DNA of 43,874 nucleotides from Ruminococcus sp. (GCA_029055625.1 JAIDCY010000058.1:1-43874), one strand, 5' to 3'. Shown: positions 1-8,094, counted from the first letter of the stretch. Translations and numbers: made by a program. Notes: generated by a model not told the origin, from the letters alone.

Positions 1-667
1 CCTGACCTAAAACAAAATTTTTTCTTGGATTTAATCCTGTTGCAAATTTTGATGTAGTTTCGCCTAACGTTGTTATTTTCCAGTCAGCAGGCATAACCCC
101 ACCGAATGGCACAAAGTCCACAAACCAGCTTTTAAAAATCGCCTGTGCCTGCTCCTCAAGGTTTTTGTTAATGCGGTTATTGAGTTCTATTTTGTCGTCA
201 AGAGATTTCAGAACAGAACCTATTTTCTGTTGAGTTTCCAAGTCAGGCAGATTTATTTCAATCTGTTCAAATGTATTTCTTGTAATAGTATCAAATACTG
301 AACCGTGTGTCAATACTTTAAGTTTATAGATATTATGTTTTAAAAGATAATACAGAAATGATTTATCAACGCATTCTTTCCCCCTGATTCCGTAACACGA
401 CTGGTTAAAAGCCATAGGATACGGTATCATAGCCAATTCACCGACCGTACCACGTGCAGAAATAATAATGTCGTCTTTCCGGAGAAGTTTTGTTGAACTG
501 TTTTCAAGACCGGCTTGTGTAATGGATTTTTCGGTTGAGTAGACATAACAGTTATCATTGTTGAAGTCCTTGACCGACAGCCACGGAATATCACCGTTCC
601 AGTAATCAGCCCTTGACGTTTTAGGAGTACCACCGCCGATAATCTCGATAATATCAGTTAATTTTAT
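1..667 (-). CDS. hsdS: Type I restriction-modification specificity subunit (HsdS), start-less fragment, runs off window
   Basis: Reading the minus strand from about 667 gives an open frame to the window edge. It holds a target-recognition domain (IIGGGTPKTS, YWNGDIPWLS, ARGTVGELAM), then the HsdS central helix (IGSVLKSLDDKIELNNRI, EEQAQAIFKSWFVDF), and the start of a second recognition domain (PFGGVMPADWKI). HsdS sets the DNA sequence recognised by a type I R-M complex. The odd point is the 5' end: an in-frame TGA lies at 674-676 and no ATG, GTG or TTG follows before the recognition domain; the only candidates near 667 are ATA or GTC, and the first in-frame ATG is at 428-430, inside the domain. 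The frame begins 12 nt after the queC stop, in the same register. It is either a silent recognition cassette, a decayed gene, or a gene with a very unusual start. No hsdM or hsdR is visible in the window. Confidence 0.8.
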   Translation of the reverse strand, partial: MKLTDIIEIIGGGTPKTSRADYWNGDIPWLSVKDFNNDNCYVYSTEKSITQAGLENSSTKLLRKDDIIISARGTVGELAMIPYPMAFNQSCYGIRGKECVDKSFLYYLLKHNIYKLKVLTHGSVFDTITRNTFEQIEINLPDLETQQKIGSVLKSLDDKIELNNRINKNLEEQAQAIFKSWFVDFVPFGGVMPADWKITTLGETTSKFATGLNPRKNFVLGQ

Positions 668-679
668 GACAAATCACCC

Positions 680-1360
680 CTATCTCATGAGAGGGTCTGT
701 AACGCCATTTAACTCAAATGCCCTTATCCTGTCCCGACAAGTTCCGCACGTACCGCAAGGCTTATCTCCGCCCTCGTAACAACTCCACGTCAATTCATAC
801 GGTACGCCCAGTTCAAGACCTTTTTTTACAACGTCCGCTTTTGTCAGATTTACAAACGGTGCGATAATTTCAAGCTGTCCGCCACTACCTAAGTATATCG
901 CACAATTCATAGCGTCATTGAAATCTTCGGAGCAGTCCGGATATGCGTTACCGGCGGAATCGTCACTGTGTGCACCGTAATATATTACTGAACAGTCATT
1001 TGATAGTGCGATACTCGATGCAGACGACAGAAACAATCCGTTACGGAACGGTACGTATGTAGATACCGGTTTGCCGTCAGTTTTAGAGAGTTGTTCTGCA
1101 TACGTTTCTTTAGGGATTTCCGTTTCTGAACCGTTCAGCAGGGAGCAGGTTGAATCTGCAAAAATTAACGCAAGGTCAAGAGTTTTCAGCTTTACGCCGT
1201 AATAATCCGCTATCTTTCGGGAACTTTCAATTTCCCTGTTGTGTTTCTGACCGTAATAAATTGACAGTGCTATAACGTTTTCCGCTCCGTATTTTTCCAC
1301 AGCCATGGCGAGACAGGTTGTACTGTCGACACCACCGCTGAAAAGTACAAGTGCTTTCAT
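680..1360 (-). CDS. queC: 7-cyano-7-deazaguanine synthase QueC
   Basis: QueC makes preQ0 from 7-carboxy-7-deazaguanine, ammonia and ATP, the last step before preQ0 reduction in queuosine synthesis. The 226-aa protein starts with the PP-loop ATP-binding motif (LFSGGVDSTTCL, residues about 6-17), carries the family sequence PFRNGLFLS in the middle, and ends with the zinc-binding cysteines WSCYEGGDKPCGTCGTCRDR. Length matches the family (about 220-230 aa). The start has an AGGAGG-like Shine-Dalgarno site just upstream (rc of 1367-1373). It is the last queuosine gene of a same-strand operon headed by queD; the gap to the preceding 179-aa gene is 16 nt. Identification is from motifs plus context and is very secure. 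Confidence 0.96.
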   Translation of the reverse strand: MKALVLFSGGVDSTTCLAMAVEKYGAENVIALSIYYGQKHNREIESSRKIADYYGVKLKTLDLALIFADSTCSLLNGSETEIPKETYAEQLSKTDGKPVSTYVPFRNGLFLSSASSIALSNDCSVIYYGAHSDDSAGNAYPDCSEDFNDAMNCAIYLGSGGQLEIIAPFVNLTKADVVKKGLELGVPYELTWSCYEGGDKPCGTCGTCRDRIRAFELNGVTDPLMR

Positions 1361-1376
1361 AAAAAAACCTCCTTAT

Positions 1377-1916
1377 TTAGTCCCATATTCCGCAATCAAT
1401 AATCATAATGGAATTGTCTTTTATTGATATAAATGTATGGTCTCCGGAATAGCCACCGCCTATATCAATATTTTCTGTTCCGGTTAAGTACGGTATAACC
1501 GAATTTATTTCACTTTCCGGAATATCATTCTCACCGGCGTGCCATTTTATTTCCCCGATAAGATAATCTTCCGTGACGGGTTTCAGACGTAATTCATTGT
1601 AAGTAATATAGTGTGAATAAAATCTTTCCGCCTGCGTCATATATTGCAGACGTTCAGAAGACGGTATTTTCCAGAAATCCTGCTCCCATTCCTCACAATA
1701 TGCCATTTGTAACAAGACCGTCTGTGTGTATGCCTTTTCAAAGTTGTGTTTTATATATCCTTCCGGAAATTCGTATATACTGACAGATATTCCAACCGGA
1801 TATTTTTTATACCAATCATAATATTTTTTGTTAAATTCAGTCCATTCAAGATTTACTGCTATGTTTTTATAGTATTCGTAATTATTTACTATCTTTTTTA
1901 ATATATCTGCGTACAT
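1377..1916 (-). CDS. Conserved hypothetical protein inside the queuosine operon
   Basis: I do not recognise the family. The 179-aa product is soluble-looking, rich in Tyr, Trp, Glu and Lys, with no signal peptide or membrane segment. It ends with IGGGYSGDHTFISIKDN followed by SIMIIDCGIWD, which resembles the beta-strand end of small globular cytosolic proteins. The start at 1916 has a weak AAGGA site about 11 nt upstream. The gene sits between folE (51-nt gap, AT-rich repeat) and queC (16-nt gap) on the same strand, so it is probably co-transcribed with queuosine genes. A role in that pathway is not shown by the sequence; it could equally be a passenger inserted with the AT-rich repeat. Confidence 0.75.
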   Translation of the reverse strand: MYADILKKIVNNYEYYKNIAVNLEWTEFNKKYYDWYKKYPVGISVSIYEFPEGYIKHNFEKAYTQTVLLQMAYCEEWEQDFWKIPSSERLQYMTQAERFYSHYITYNELRLKPVTEDYLIGEIKWHAGENDIPESEINSVIPYLTGTENIDIGGGYSGDHTFISIKDNSIMIIDCGIWD

Positions 1917-1936
1917 AAAATATTTATTCCTTAAAA

Positions 1937-1973
1937 TAATTATTAATTGTTAATTCTTAATTATTAATTAATC
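1937..1973. repeat. AT-rich palindromic intergenic repeat
   Basis: A run of TTAATTATTAATT-type units lies in the gap between folE and the 179-aa gene and covers the folE stop codon. The same sequence type recurs at many other gaps in this window (see 5031-5081, 41267-41344 and others). Confidence 0.6.
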
Positions 1974-2528
1974 AAGTAATTCCTGTAAGTCTCTTTTATC
2001 CCTGAACGCTCCGCAATAGGTACGGGTTTCGGTTTTAGACGATGCGTTTCTGATACCACGTGCGGTCATACAGCTATGCGAGCCTGTTATTTTTACGCCT
2101 ACGTCCTCGGAGCCGGTAGCCTCTGAAATTATTTCCGCAATATCTCGCCCTAAACGCTCCTGTAACTGTAGTCTTTTGGAAGCCATATCGCATATACGTG
2201 CAATTTTACTAAGTCCTAATACCTTGCCTTTCGGGACGTACGCAACATTTACGGTCATATCGTACATCAATGCAAGATGATGTTCGCAGTAACTGAAAAC
2301 CGTTATATCTTTCATTACTACTGCCGTCTGCGAACCTGTTTCTGATACATCGAAAGTTTTCCCGAACATCTCGGCGATTTCGTGATTTGAATAGCCTATA
2401 CCCTCGAATACTTCCTCGTACATACCGGCTACACGTTCCGGTGTTTCTCGCAGACCCTCACGGTCAGGATTTTCGCCGATAGCCTCTAACAATCCTCTGA
2501 TGTGGTACTTGATTTTTTCCTTGTCCAT
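1968..2528 (-). CDS. folE: GTP cyclohydrolase I
   Basis: GTP cyclohydrolase I converts GTP to 7,8-dihydroneopterin triphosphate, the entry compound for both folate and queuosine synthesis; next to queD and queE the queuosine role is the likely one. The 186-aa protein shows the full family pattern: the N-terminal helix with [17 protein letters not shown], the zinc-site Cys-His in YCEHHL, and the second cysteine with the active-site motif HSCMTARGI near the C-terminus. The start has a GAAAGGGGAG site upstream, which lies inside the end of queE. Three bases separate the queE stop from the start codon, so translation is probably coupled. Confidence 0.96.
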   Translation of the reverse strand: MDKEKIKYHIRGLLEAIGENPDREGLRETPERVAGMYEEVFEGIGYSNHEIAEMFGKTFDVSETGSQTAVVMKDITVFSYCEHHLALMYDMTVNVAYVPKGKVLGLSKIARICDMASKRLQLQERLGRDIAEIISEATGSEDVGVKITGSHSCMTARGIRNASSKTETRTYCGAFRDKRDLQELLD

Positions 2529-2531
2529 AAA

Positions 2532-3191
2532 TTATACTCCCCTTTCGTCCGGATTCCATATAAATTTATGTAACTGCAATTGCAGACGGACTTTATTTAA
2601 ATTTTTAAGTTTCATATATTCCACTATCTCCGCCGGATTTATTTTACTGAATACCGGACTTATATAAACGTGACATTTTTCAGTGAGCGAAAATTTTTCT
2701 GTTATTTCAACTGCTTTGTCGAGGTCTGAAACATTTCCCACAACAAATTTTATGACATCATTTTCCGTAAGATACGCATAATTTCCGGTATCCATGAAAC
2801 TTTCCATATCACTTGACGGCAGTTTATAATCTATCGTGAAATCGGGTCTGTATGTCTTTTCACTTAAATTTTTTATGGAAATGCTACCGTTAGTTTCGAT
2901 TTCCACATTATGACCGCTTTTCATAAGACTTTCAACCAGTATATCAATATTTTCCTGTAGTAACGGTTCGCCACCTGTAAGCGTTATGTTATCTATACCC
3001 GATTTGTTCACGTAATTTACTATATCTTCAACTGACATCATATCAGCATGACAGTCAGCGGTATTTGCCCACGTTGTATCACAGTAAGAGCATCTAAGGT
3101 TACAACCTCTGAACCGTACGAATACAGACAGTTCGCCTGCTCGCTTACCCTCACCGTTTATACTGATAAATTTTTCCGCTATCGGAAACAT
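2532..3191 (-). CDS. queE: 7-carboxy-7-deazaguanine synthase QueE (radical SAM)
   Basis: QueE rearranges 6-carboxytetrahydropterin to 7-carboxy-7-deazaguanine. The protein (219 aa from the start chosen here) begins MFPIAEKFISINGEGKRAGE, the usual QueE N-terminus, followed by the radical SAM cysteine triad C-N-L-R-C-S-Y-C and the SAM-binding ITLTGGEPLLQ. I prefer the ATG at 3189-3191 over the in-frame start at 3221: it has a GAGGGGG site 9-10 nt upstream and removes ten non-family residues. The Shine-Dalgarno site lies within the end of queD, and the start codon lies 3 nt past the queD end, so the two are probably coupled. The cluster spacing is CX3CX2C. Confidence 0.95.
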   Translation of the reverse strand: MFPIAEKFISINGEGKRAGELSVFVRFRGCNLRCSYCDTTWANTADCHADMMSVEDIVNYVNKSGIDNITLTGGEPLLQENIDILVESLMKSGHNVEIETNGSISIKNLSEKTYRPDFTIDYKLPSSDMESFMDTGNYAYLTENDVIKFVVGNVSDLDKAVEITEKFSLTEKCHVYISPVFSKINPAEIVEYMKLKNLNKVRLQLQLHKFIWNPDERGV

Positions 3192-3193
3192 TT

Positions 3194-3619
3194 TCAACAA
3201 TCCCCCTCGTATACCGCACAATTTTCCGGCGTTTCGTATACCGTTACATCTGCGATACTATAACCTTCACCGGAAAGTATATCGTAAAAATAACGTGCGA
3301 AATTTTCCGCCGTCGGTCTGAACGGTACTTCAATAATCCGGAAATTTTCGTCACTGAATGCCTGAACAGTTGAGGGTTTAAGAGAATTTTTTTCGTATAT
3401 CAGTGAGTGGTCAAAATGTTCGGCGAGGTCTCGGACGTTCTTTTTCAGATTGCCGAAGTCCGTCAGCATACCCTTTTCGTTACCGGTTGCCTGAAGTTCC
3501 TTACCTTTTATCCTGACCTCTATCAACCATCTGTGACCGTGTATATTTTTACATTTGCCGTCGTATCCGTAAAGAAAATGTGCGGAATCGAATGACGACG
3601 AAGTTTTAAGATAATACAT
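3194..3619 (-). CDS. queD: 6-carboxy-5,6,7,8-tetrahydropterin synthase QueD
   Basis: QueD turns dihydroneopterin triphosphate into 6-carboxytetrahydropterin, the first committed queuosine step. The 141-aa sequence has the zinc histidines (FDSAHFL near residue 14 and NIHGHRW near 28), the catalytic cysteine in YDGKCKNIHGH, FDHSLIY in the middle and PTAENFARYFYD plus YETPENCAVY at the C-terminus. It is the first gene of the operon. The start is fixed by an AAGGGGAG site about 8 nt upstream, which falls immediately after an intrinsic terminator hairpin in the leader; expression is therefore probably controlled by premature termination. Confidence 0.96.
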   Translation of the reverse strand: MYYLKTSSSFDSAHFLYGYDGKCKNIHGHRWLIEVRIKGKELQATGNEKGMLTDFGNLKKNVRDLAEHFDHSLIYEKNSLKPSTVQAFSDENFRIIEVPFRPTAENFARYFYDILSGEGYSIADVTVYETPENCAVYEGDC

Positions 3620-3632
3620 AAATACTCCCCTT

Positions 3633-3668
3633 AAAGAAAATACAGCCGTTAAAAAAATCCGGCTGTAT
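3633..3668 (-). terminator. Leader terminator in front of queD (attenuator)
   Basis: On the minus strand a perfect 9-bp stem (ATACAGCCG / CGGCTGTAT) encloses an 11-nt loop and is followed by TTTCTTT. It ends a few bases before the queD Shine-Dalgarno site, so it would stop transcription before the operon. The 5' arm can instead pair with GGC-AT-TGTAT at about 3700-3708 (8 bp with a 2-nt bulge), a possible antiterminator. Confidence 0.8.
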
Positions 3669-3707
3669 CGTATAGTTAAATTAAATTAAGATATATAATA
3701 CAATGCC

Positions 3708-3751
3708 CATAGTTTTATTTTCAGACAGGATGGTGCAAACGAACTGTCCTG
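3708..3751 (-). ncRNA. preQ1-I-like riboswitch candidate
   Basis: The leader begins with a hairpin (GACAG 3748-3744 with CTGTC 3728-3724) whose loop starts TTC, followed by an A-rich tail (TGAAAATAAAAC). Loop GTTT (3740-3737) can pair with tail AAAC (3715-3712), giving the H-type pseudoknot of class I preQ1 riboswitches. The A-rich tail resembles the class I consensus tail; the loop, about 15 nt, is longer than usual. Position between a consensus promoter and an attenuator of a queuosine operon supports the call. Assignment rests on hand folding; a related class or a divergent subtype is possible. Confidence 0.6.
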
Positions 3752-3757
3752 AATGAC

Positions 3758-3786
3758 ATTATATCATATACCGCAAAAAAAGTCAA
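3758..3786 (-). promoter_or_regulatory. Sigma-A promoter of the queuosine operon
   Basis: TTGACT at 3781-3786, a 17-bp spacer and TATAAT at 3758-3763 with an upstream TGA. The predicted transcription start, near 3751, coincides with the 5' edge of the riboswitch hairpin. Confidence 0.85.
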
Positions 3787-3809
3787 TTAAGAAATGATTA
3801 CAAAATTTC

Positions 3810-5009
3810 TCATGTTGCGGAAACTTTATCATCTGATTTATACAGAAATTTCAGTATAATCGGTGTCGCAACGGAAGATACTATTATAAGCAGTATCACG
3901 CACGCAAAGTATTTTGAATCCAGCATACCTACTGATAAGCCTTTCTGTGCGACTATCAACGCTACTTCACCACGTGTCATCATGCCCACGCCCACTTTAA
4001 GACTATCACGGAGATTATATTTCATAAGTCTCGCAACAAGTCCGCAACCTATTACTTTTGTAAGAAGTGCAACCAGTACGAAACCTATCGAAAACAATAC
4101 GAGTTCTTTATTAAAGCCGTCGAGTTCCGTTTTAAGTCCGATACTTGCGAAAAATACAGGTCCGAAAATCATGTAGGAATTTATATCTACTTTCCGTGCT
4201 ATGTAGTCGGAATCCTTCAGGCTACACAGTATCAGACCGGCTACATAAGCTCCGGTGATGTCTGCGATACCGAAGAACTCTTCCGCCGAAAACGCCATGA
4301 ACATACACATCGCAAGTCCCAGTATCGGTATACGCTGATGATGTTCGTATCTCTTGTCAATCAGCTTGAAAACATAATACATCGCAAAACCGATACCGAA
4401 CGCAAACAGTATGAAAAGTCCGGTATTTATAAGAACGTCCGAGGGTTTTGAATCCGGATTCTTGAAGCCTATTACAAACGTAAGAACTATTATTCCTATT
4501 ACGTCGTCGATAATCGCACTGCTCAGAATCAGCGTACCAGTACTTTCCTTGATGTGTCCTAACTCTTTTAACGTCTGGACGGTTATGCCTACTGATGTAG
4601 CGGTCATTATAGTACCGATAAATACCGCTCTGAAAAATTCCTCACTGCCTACCGCTCCGAAACCGTAGAAGCAACTGTATAATAGTGTACCTCCGGCAAG
4701 TGGTACGCATACGCCCACCAGTGCGATTATTAACGCTTTCCAACCTGTCCGGAGCAGGTCTTTCATATTGGTTTCAAGTCCGGCGGAAAACATCAGCATT
4801 ACAACGCCTATTTCCGAAAGCAATGAAAGATAATCAGAACCGGCGTAATCCGAACCGCCCATTAATCCTAAACAACTCGGTCCTATTATAAGACCGGCTA
4901 TTATTTCCCCGACTACCTGCGGTGCTTTCAGTTTCTGTGCGATAAGTCCGAACAGTTTCGCACTTACTATTATTATCGCCAAATCTTTGAAAAATGTTAT
5001 CCTGTCCAT
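3810..5009 (-). CDS. CPA2-family cation:proton antiporter (Na+/H+ or K+/H+, Kef/NapA-like)
   Basis: A polytopic membrane protein of 399 aa with about 12 hydrophobic segments. Family signs are the N-terminal AKLFGLIAQKLKAPQVVGEI, the GLIIGPSCLGL turn, the tandem acidic DD in SAIIDDVIGIIV (ion-binding aspartates of the antiporter core), and MMTRGEVALIVAQ near the C-terminus. It would exchange protons for sodium or potassium across the membrane. There is no C-terminal RCK/TrkA-N domain, so it is the short, NapA-like form. It lies downstream of the GGDEF gene on the same strand, separated by a 68-nt AT-rich repeat, and may be the last gene of that transcription unit. The ion cannot be told from sequence alone. 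Confidence 0.9.
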   Translation of the reverse strand: MDRITFFKDLAIIIVSAKLFGLIAQKLKAPQVVGEIIAGLIIGPSCLGLMGGSDYAGSDYLSLLSEIGVVMLMFSAGLETNMKDLLRTGWKALIIALVGVCVPLAGGTLLYSCFYGFGAVGSEEFFRAVFIGTIMTATSVGITVQTLKELGHIKESTGTLILSSAIIDDVIGIIVLTFVIGFKNPDSKPSDVLINTGLFILFAFGIGFAMYYVFKLIDKRYEHHQRIPILGLAMCMFMAFSAEEFFGIADITGAYVAGLILCSLKDSDYIARKVDINSYMIFGPVFFASIGLKTELDGFNKELVLFSIGFVLVALLTKVIGCGLVARLMKYNLRDSLKVGVGMMTRGEVALIVAQKGLSVGMLDSKYFACVILLIIVSSVATPIILKFLYKSDDKVSAT

Positions 5010-5030
5010 AAAAAAACCTCCAAATCAATT

Positions 5031-5081
5031 CATAATTTATAATTAATAATTATTAATTGTTAATTTTTAATTATTAATTAA
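5031..5081. repeat. AT-rich palindromic intergenic repeat
   Basis: Almost pure A/T stretch built from TAATTATTAATT-like units that can fold on itself, between the GGDEF gene and the antiporter gene. Confidence 0.6.
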
Positions 5082-6853
5082 ATGTATGCTTGTTTCTTGA
5101 GTATCGCCGTGAGAGTACGTCCCATGATAGTGAGATAGTTTATATCGTTGACTGACCATTTCTTGAAACGTCCGACGTAACAGAAAGAAATCATACCTTT
5201 TATTATTTTATTCTCCGTCATCAGGTACTGTATCGTACCGCCGATATTCTGTTCTGTCAGACGGTTCAGTGCGTTATCGTCTCTGCCCTCCAGTTCGTTG
5301 ACGTTATCTATCACAAGTACGCTGTCACCGGAAAATCTTTCCGTATAGTTGTTACTGAAAATGTAATCCGCATTTCTTGCGGTACTGTTTCCGCAACTCA
5401 ATATCAGGTGCATATCGTTACCGGCAAATACGCATATATCGTCAATGTGAAACTGAAGCCTTGTCTGCTCCAGTAATACCGATATATCCGGAATCTGTCC
5501 GAAGACGATATTCTCCGATAACTGCCCGATAAATGCCAGCCGGTGCGAACTCTCTTTCTTGTCGCTCAGAAATGCTATCTTGTTTTCCATATCCTTTTCA
5601 ACCGCTCCGTGTTTCTCGACGTCGTATATTACATAACGGTTCTGACCTTTCTGCTGTGCTATGTATAACGCCTTATCCGCCTGCATAAATAATTCGTCGT
5701 ATTCCAGACTGTCCGCCGGATACGTCGATATACCCATTGAACACGTTATACTCATATTCTCCGAACGTCCGGCAAATGTACCCTCTGTCTTCGTACGTAT
5801 CGCACGCAGAATACCTCTCAAATCCGTTTCGTCGTGAGTGTCTTCGAGTACTATTAAAAATCCTGCTCCGCTGATTCGTCCGACGATACCCCTGTTACCG
5901 ATTGCCGTCTTGATTATCCCTGCCACCGTATATATTACCTCGTCGCCGAAAAGATGCCCGTATATATTTACCGTCTCGTTGAAGTTGTCGATATCCAGCA
6001 GTACTATATTCACCCTGTACGTTGGCTTTTCCGAAAGTAATTCCATTGCGTAAGACGTAACCGCCTGTTTGTTGAGTACGCCGGAAAGAGAGTCCCTGTT
6101 TGCTTCGAGTGCGAGGTTTATGTCTTTCGATTTCTGCCGGGAACTCACTACCGATATTATACCGGTTACTGTTCGGGTATCGGGGGCATCATATCGGGTT
6201 ATACCTCTGAAAAGGCACATCTCACGACTTTTTCCGGCTGTCAGTATCGAAGATTCAAATTCATAATCAAATCTGTACACACCGTTTTTTATATCCCTGC
6301 ACAGATTGTTGAAAATCTCCGTATATCTTGACAGTATATATCCCGATTCTGTAGCATCTTTCCGCCACGTATCTATATCGCAGTCAGTTATTACTATCTC
6401 ACGGTAACAGTCGAACATATATATTTTTATCCTGTGCGTGAGAAAACTATACTCAAAAGCAAGGTCACTTGTCAGGCTCAGTATGTGGCGGTATTCCGAC
6501 AATTTACGTTCTCTTGAATACGCAAGGGTTTCGAGTGAAAATATATCGCTGAAACTTATACTGAAAAGTTTTTCCGGAGAATCCGCAATCTTCCTGACTG
6601 ATGCCAGAGTCCACCGCAACACATTATTGACCCCTTTCATTCGTATTACAGTTTTCGCCTGAACTCCTGTATCCGCTGTCTTTATACTCTCCTCTATGTA
6701 AGGAAAATCTGTCTCCTCTATTGTACGCTTTATAGAATATACAACGTCATTCCCGAAATAACGGAAAAATGTTTCATCCGCCCTCTGCGTATGGAAACTG
6801 CCGTCAATAATTACGCTGCCGAGTATGTAGATTTCATTGTTTATAAAGTCCAT
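5078..6853 (-). CDS. Degenerate GGDEF-domain signalling protein
   Basis: The protein (591 aa from this start) has three parts. Roughly residues 1-250 look like a PAS-type sensory region (FFRYFGNDVVYSIKR, FSISFSDIFSLE). A GGDEF fold follows at about 255-415, with LLDIDNFNETVNIYGHLFGDEVI at its start and MGISTYPAD and ADKALYIAQQKGQNRYV at its end. The last 160 residues look like a GAF-type domain. The active-site loop, near residue 328, reads RISGAGF where GGDEF or GGEEF is expected, so cyclic-di-GMP synthesis is unlikely; such proteins usually act as receptors or have lost activity. No EAL domain is seen. I use the ATG at 6851-6853 because it has GAGG 9 nt upstream; the in-frame ATG at 6868 has none. 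It overlaps or abuts the AI-2E-family gene upstream. Confidence 0.85.
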   Translation of the reverse strand: MDFINNEIYILGSVIIDGSFHTQRADETFFRYFGNDVVYSIKRTIEETDFPYIEESIKTADTGVQAKTVIRMKGVNNVLRWTLASVRKIADSPEKLFSISFSDIFSLETLAYSRERKLSEYRHILSLTSDLAFEYSFLTHRIKIYMFDCYREIVITDCDIDTWRKDATESGYILSRYTEIFNNLCRDIKNGVYRFDYEFESSILTAGKSREMCLFRGITRYDAPDTRTVTGIISVVSSRQKSKDINLALEANRDSLSGVLNKQAVTSYAMELLSEKPTYRVNIVLLDIDNFNETVNIYGHLFGDEVIYTVAGIIKTAIGNRGIVGRISGAGFLIVLEDTHDETDLRGILRAIRTKTEGTFAGRSENMSITCSMGISTYPADSLEYDELFMQADKALYIAQQKGQNRYVIYDVEKHGAVEKDMENKIAFLSDKKESSHRLAFIGQLSENIVFGQIPDISVLLEQTRLQFHIDDICVFAGNDMHLILSCGNSTARNADYIFSNNYTERFSGDSVLVIDNVNELEGRDDNALNRLTEQNIGGTIQYLMTENKIIKGMISFCYVGRFKKWSVNDINYLTIMGRTLTAILKKQAYI

Positions 6854-6857
6854 AAAT

Positions 6858-7949
6858 TCAAACCTCATCTTTTATATTTTTTTCATAACGTCCTAACAGT
6901 TCCAAACCCAGCCGGTAAAGAGTAGCGGTAACCGGTACGCCTAAAATCATACCGGTTATCCCGAAAAGTGCACCGCCAACCGTTACGGAAGCCAGTACCC
7001 ATATAGCCGGAAGACCTGTTGAAGTGCCTACTATCGCCGGATATATTACGTTGTCTTCGAGTTGCTGGAGTATCAGCAGAAATATCACGAATACCAACGC
7101 CTCCACCGGACTGGCGGTAAAAATTATAAATCCGCTTATCAGCATACCCGCAACCGCTCCTACTATAGGGACAAGTGCGGTAACTCCTACCACTGTCCCC
7201 GACATCAGAGCATACGGTAAATGAAGTAATGTCATACCGATAAAACATAACATGCCTATTATTATACACTCCGTAAACTGTCCGACTATGTAATTCCGGA
7301 AAATATTGTCTGCCGTCCGGATTACGTGATTTACATACTTCCTTACCTGCTCACCCAGTAACGCATTTTCAAGTCTCCGGAAATTATTCAGAAGCCGTTC
7401 CTTACACAGAAGTACATACAATGCGAATATTACCGCTATTAAAATATCGGTGACGAAAGATACCGCAGAACCAATCAGCGTTACAAGCGAATCCACTATA
7501 TCGTAAGCACCTACACTATCCGGAAGACTGCCGATAAATTTCTGAAGAGCAGGCATTTTACGTATATGTTTACCGGCATAACGTTGTAAATCAGTGAAAA
7601 TTTCCGGTATCTCGGCGTATATAATCCGGAAAGCCCTTGAAAGTTCGGGATATACTATGCTGACTATTATTACTATCATTACTACAGCACTTGCAAATGA
7701 AAGTATTATACAGACCGGTCTTCTTGTCTTTACTATCAGAATATTATCTGATTCCGGAAAATAATGTCTTTCATAGAAATTCATTATTATATTGAATACA
7801 TAAGCTGTTATACAACCTGTCACAAGTGGCATCATAGCCTGAACGATACGCCGGATAATATCAAATATCACGTCAGAATTCCTGACTGTCACGCATACGG
7901 TTACTACCAGTAAAGCTGTTATTCCGTAATTCATGTAACTCTTTTTCAT
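6858..7949 (-). CDS. AI-2E family transporter (PerM/YdiK-like)
   Basis: A 363-aa membrane protein with about eight hydrophobic segments and family signs: an N-terminal pair of helices (ITALLVVTVCVTVRN), the central amphipathic region ending in FIGSLPDSV, and the C-terminal GVTALVPIVGAVAGMLISGF and LQQLEDNVIYPAIVG blocks. Members export small molecules, in some bacteria the autoinducer AI-2, and others act in ion antiport; the substrate here is unknown. I choose the ATG at 7947-7949, which follows an AAGGGGG site, not the upstream ATG at 7976 that lies inside the promoter -10 region. Its stop lies beside the start of the GGDEF gene, whose Shine-Dalgarno site is in this gene's last codons, so the two are probably coupled. 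Confidence 0.9.
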   Translation of the reverse strand: MKKSYMNYGITALLVVTVCVTVRNSDVIFDIIRRIVQAMMPLVTGCITAYVFNIIMNFYERHYFPESDNILIVKTRRPVCIILSFASAVVMIVIIVSIVYPELSRAFRIIYAEIPEIFTDLQRYAGKHIRKMPALQKFIGSLPDSVGAYDIVDSLVTLIGSAVSFVTDILIAVIFALYVLLCKERLLNNFRRLENALLGEQVRKYVNHVIRTADNIFRNYIVGQFTECIIIGMLCFIGMTLLHLPYALMSGTVVGVTALVPIVGAVAGMLISGFIIFTASPVEALVFVIFLLILQQLEDNVIYPAIVGTSTGLPAIWVLASVTVGGALFGITGMILGVPVTATLYRLGLELLGRYEKNIKDEV

Positions 7950-7964
7950 GCTGAACCCCCTTAC

Positions 7965-7993
7965 ATTATAACACATTTTCTTTCAGTTTACAA
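7965..7993 (-). promoter_or_regulatory. Promoter of the AI-2E / GGDEF genes
   Basis: TTGTAA at 7988-7993, a 17-bp spacer and TATAAT at 7965-7970, ending about 15 nt before the chosen start codon. Confidence 0.75.
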
Positions 7994-8011
7994 TTCATAA
8001 TTATAAACTTA

Positions 8012-8040
8012 TTGACTCTCCGGGAATTATATGATATAAT
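8012..8040 (+). promoter_or_regulatory. Promoter of the PfkB-family kinase gene
   Basis: TTGACT at 8012-8017, 17-bp spacer, TATAAT at 8035-8040 with an extended TGA. It diverges from the promoter at 7965-7993. Confidence 0.85.
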
Positions 8041-8044
8041 CAGT

Positions 8045-8094
8045 TCATAATTTAAAATTCATAATGCACAATGCATAATTATGAATTGTGAATT
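8045..8094. repeat. AT-rich palindromic repeat in a 5' leader
   Basis: AAAATTCATAATGCACAATG followed by CATAATTATGAATTGTGAATT-type sequence lies between the promoter and the kinase start, so it would be transcribed as a hairpin leader. Confidence 0.5.

Noticed and set aside
427-633. 68-aa minus-strand ORF over the hsdS region
   Set aside because: Out of frame with the HsdS reading that gives clear family motifs over the whole region.
3221-3221. Upstream queE start
   Set aside because: It adds ten residues that are not part of QueE and overlaps the end of queD; the internal ATG has the better ribosome site.
3698-3751. Assignment to preQ1 class II or III
   Set aside because: The short hairpin with A-rich tail fits class I best; class II and III have larger folds that I could not form here.
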